From NCBI GenBank assembly GCA_905236275.1, contig CAJOPI010000307.1:1-9217 (forward strand): 9,217 nt of DNA, read 5' to 3'. Shown one piece after another: positions 7,886 through 9,217 of the stretch (positions are counted from its first letter, which is position 1; the number at the start of each line of letters is the position of its first letter). The position numbers were made by a program, and so were the translations under genes. The notes beneath the pieces were generated by a model. It was not told where the DNA came from, ran no database searches, and saw only the letters and a program-made list of their open reading frames with translations. Source of the stretch: an uncultured Lachnospiraceae bacterium. GTDB lineage: Bacteria; Bacillota; Clostridia; Lachnospirales; Lachnospiraceae.

Positions 7886-9217
7886 CATACCTTAAACTTG
7901 CGGACAAACGACTCCAGTGTATCCGCTGTTTCCGAAAGTTCCTTCGCATTATCTGCAACATTCTGGCTGCTGCTTCTTATATTCCTCGCCTGTTCAACCA
8001 TATTTTCTGAAGTTGCCATGATTTCATCCGCGCTTGCAGCCTGTTCCTCGGAAATTGCAGCTACATTTGTAGCCACGTCATTTACTCTCTCGAAGTCCTC
8101 CTGCATTCTCTTGATGAGCATATCCGAAGTCTGGATATTGTTATAAATATTGTCAAAGGTCTGAACTGCCATTGCTATTCTTCCGCTGTTATTCTGTATG
8201 CTCTCAGCGTTAGAATTGGACTGCTCCACAACTCCCTCAATCATTCTTCTGATTTCTTCAACAAGTTCGGCAATGTTCTGGGTATTTTCAGAGCTTGTCT
8301 GTGCAAGCTTTCCTATCTCCGTTGCAACAACCGCAAATCCCTTTCCGGCTTCTCCTGCCCTCGCTGCCTCGATGGATGCATTAAGCGAAAGCAGATTGGT
8401 TTCCTCAGAAATATTGGCTATGAGTCCCACAATATTCGTAATCTTATCCGAAGCCTCTCCAACCTTTCCGATTGACTCAACAAGCTTATTATTCGAAGCA
8501 AGTATACCGTCCATTGCACCGGAAAGCTGTTCCATCTCATCCTTGCCTCTGCTTGAGATTTCAACCGTCTCATGCATACTCTTGCCGGCCTTATCCGAAT
8601 TATCCTTTGTATCAGCAACGACATTCGCAAGAATGGTAGCGTTTTCCGCAATATCGTTTACGGCAACAGCCAGCTGATTAACCGTATCATTCAACTGCTG
8701 CATTGCTTCCGCAGAGCTCGAAGCTGCTTCTGACATATTTTCAGAAACCTCGTTGCTCTTTTCCGATTCGTCCTTCAATTTATCAGCTTCTTCTGCAATA
8801 CTGGACATCATGCTGCGCATTTTACCGGCAAATTCACCTACCTTATCTCCCATCACTCCGATTTCGTCATTACCTGAGTCCTTAACCTCAATGGTGAAAT
8901 CGCCTGAAGTCATTTCCATAATGTAATGGCTGATATTTGAAATAGGTGCAACCACCCTGTTAATAACTATACAGGTAATAACAATTATGACTGCAACAGC
9001 AATTATTCCTATGAGTATCATCATATTTCCCAAAGATCTTACATTTGACATAAATGCATTCGTTGAGATATATGAAACGAGTATCCAGTCTGTACCGCTT
9101 ACCTTCTGGGCAGCAACTTCATAATCCGCGATTTCTTCCGTCGAATAATTCCTCGCAAGGAGCTTTTTTGATATACCCGAAAGAAGACTATTGCTGTTTT
9201 CAGGTGACAATTCCGTC
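7885..9217 (-). CDS. Methyl-accepting chemotaxis protein, N-terminus missing (5' partial)
   Basis: Transmembrane chemoreceptor that would control CheA/CheW and hence swimming. The frame is open to the right edge: acg gaa precede TTG 9210, so that TTG is probably internal. Numbered from TTG, residues 1-55 look like the end of an extracellular dCache-type sensor domain ([12 protein letters not shown]). A transmembrane helix follows at about 61-84, HAMP at about 85-138 and a long coiled-coil signalling domain. The hairpin tip is near 262-300 ([20 protein letters not shown], then [15 protein letters not shown]). The tip matches Firmicute receptors. No C-terminal CheR-tether pentapeptide is seen; the protein ends in FVRKFKV. 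Only 6 bases separate its stop from the first ATG of the lipoprotein gene (12 to the preferred one). The ligand cannot be judged because most of the sensor domain is outside the window. Confidence 0.95.
   Translation of the reverse strand, partial: TELSPENSNSLLSGISKKLLARNYSTEEIADYEVAAQKVSGTDWILVSYISTNAFMSNVRSLGNMMILIGIIAVAVIIVITCIVINRVVAPISNISHYIMEMTSGDFTIEVKDSGNDEIGVMGDKVGEFAGKMRSMMSSIAEEADKLKDESEKSNEVSENMSEAASSSAEAMQQLNDTVNQLAVAVNDIAENATILANVVADTKDNSDKAGKSMHETVEISSRGKDEMEQLSGAMDGILASNNKLVESIGKVGEASDKITNIVGLIANISEETNLLSLNASIEAARAGEAGKGFAVVATEIGKLAQTSSENTQNIAELVEEIRRMIEGVVEQSNSNAESIQNNSGRIAMAVQTFDNIYNNIQTSDMLIKRMQEDFERVNDVATNVAAISEEQAASADEIMATSENMVEQARNIRSSSQNVADNAKELSETADTLESFVRKFKV

Noticed and set aside
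7622..8677. Two long plus-strand open frames (7622-8146 and 8198-8677)
   Set aside because: They lie antisense to the lipoprotein and chemoreceptor genes, are rich in Ser/Ala runs produced by complementing the receptor's codons, and show no recognisable domain or well-placed ribosome site.
9208..9210. TTG 9210 as the start of the chemoreceptor gene
   Set aside because: The frame is open to the window edge and the encoded protein begins in the middle of a sensor domain, so it is a truncated gene.

Overview
The window looks like a piece of chromosome from a motile, low-to-mid GC Firmicute, most plausibly a rumen or gut Lachnospiraceae such as a Butyrivibrio- or Pseudobutyrivibrio-like organism. 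This is inferred from protein character: a pyrophosphate-type phosphofructokinase, a Gram-positive lipoprotein sugar-binding protein, a fused IIBCA sucrose PTS protein and a Firmicute-style chemoreceptor. The species cannot be fixed from the sequence alone.

Layout. On the plus strand, bases 2-1192 hold the 3' part of a 6-phosphofructokinase gene that carries the residues typical of PPi-dependent enzymes. Its start lies before the window. A strong hairpin at 1216-1250 ends it. Everything else lies on the minus strand and reads towards that hairpin. In transcription order these are: a methyl-accepting chemotaxis protein (N-terminus beyond the right edge), a periplasmic-binding-protein-like sugar lipoprotein, a Cof-type HAD phosphatase, a sucrose-type PTS permease (EIIBCA), a GH32 sucrose-6-phosphate hydrolase and a MATE efflux transporter. 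Intergenic gaps are 6 (12 with the preferred start), 48, 14 and 14 bases, and the last junction overlaps. The six genes therefore look like one transcription unit, or two if the 48-base gap at 6838-6885 contains a promoter. There is no gene-free stretch above 100 bases.

How the genes fit together. The PTS protein would import sucrose as sucrose-6-phosphate, and the GH32 enzyme would split it into glucose-6-phosphate and fructose. No fructokinase and no LacI/ScrR-type regulator is visible here. The chemoreceptor and the orphan binding lipoprotein have no ABC permease or ATPase beside them, so they may form a sensing pair or belong to different partners encoded elsewhere. The MATE exporter is translationally coupled to the hydrolase, but its link to sucrose use is unclear. 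The most interesting feature is this union of chemosensor, orphan sugar-binding lipoprotein, PTS and hydrolase in one apparent operon. I saw no mobile element, CRISPR array, tRNA or rRNA. Each protein belongs to a known family, so novelty, if any, is in the arrangement.
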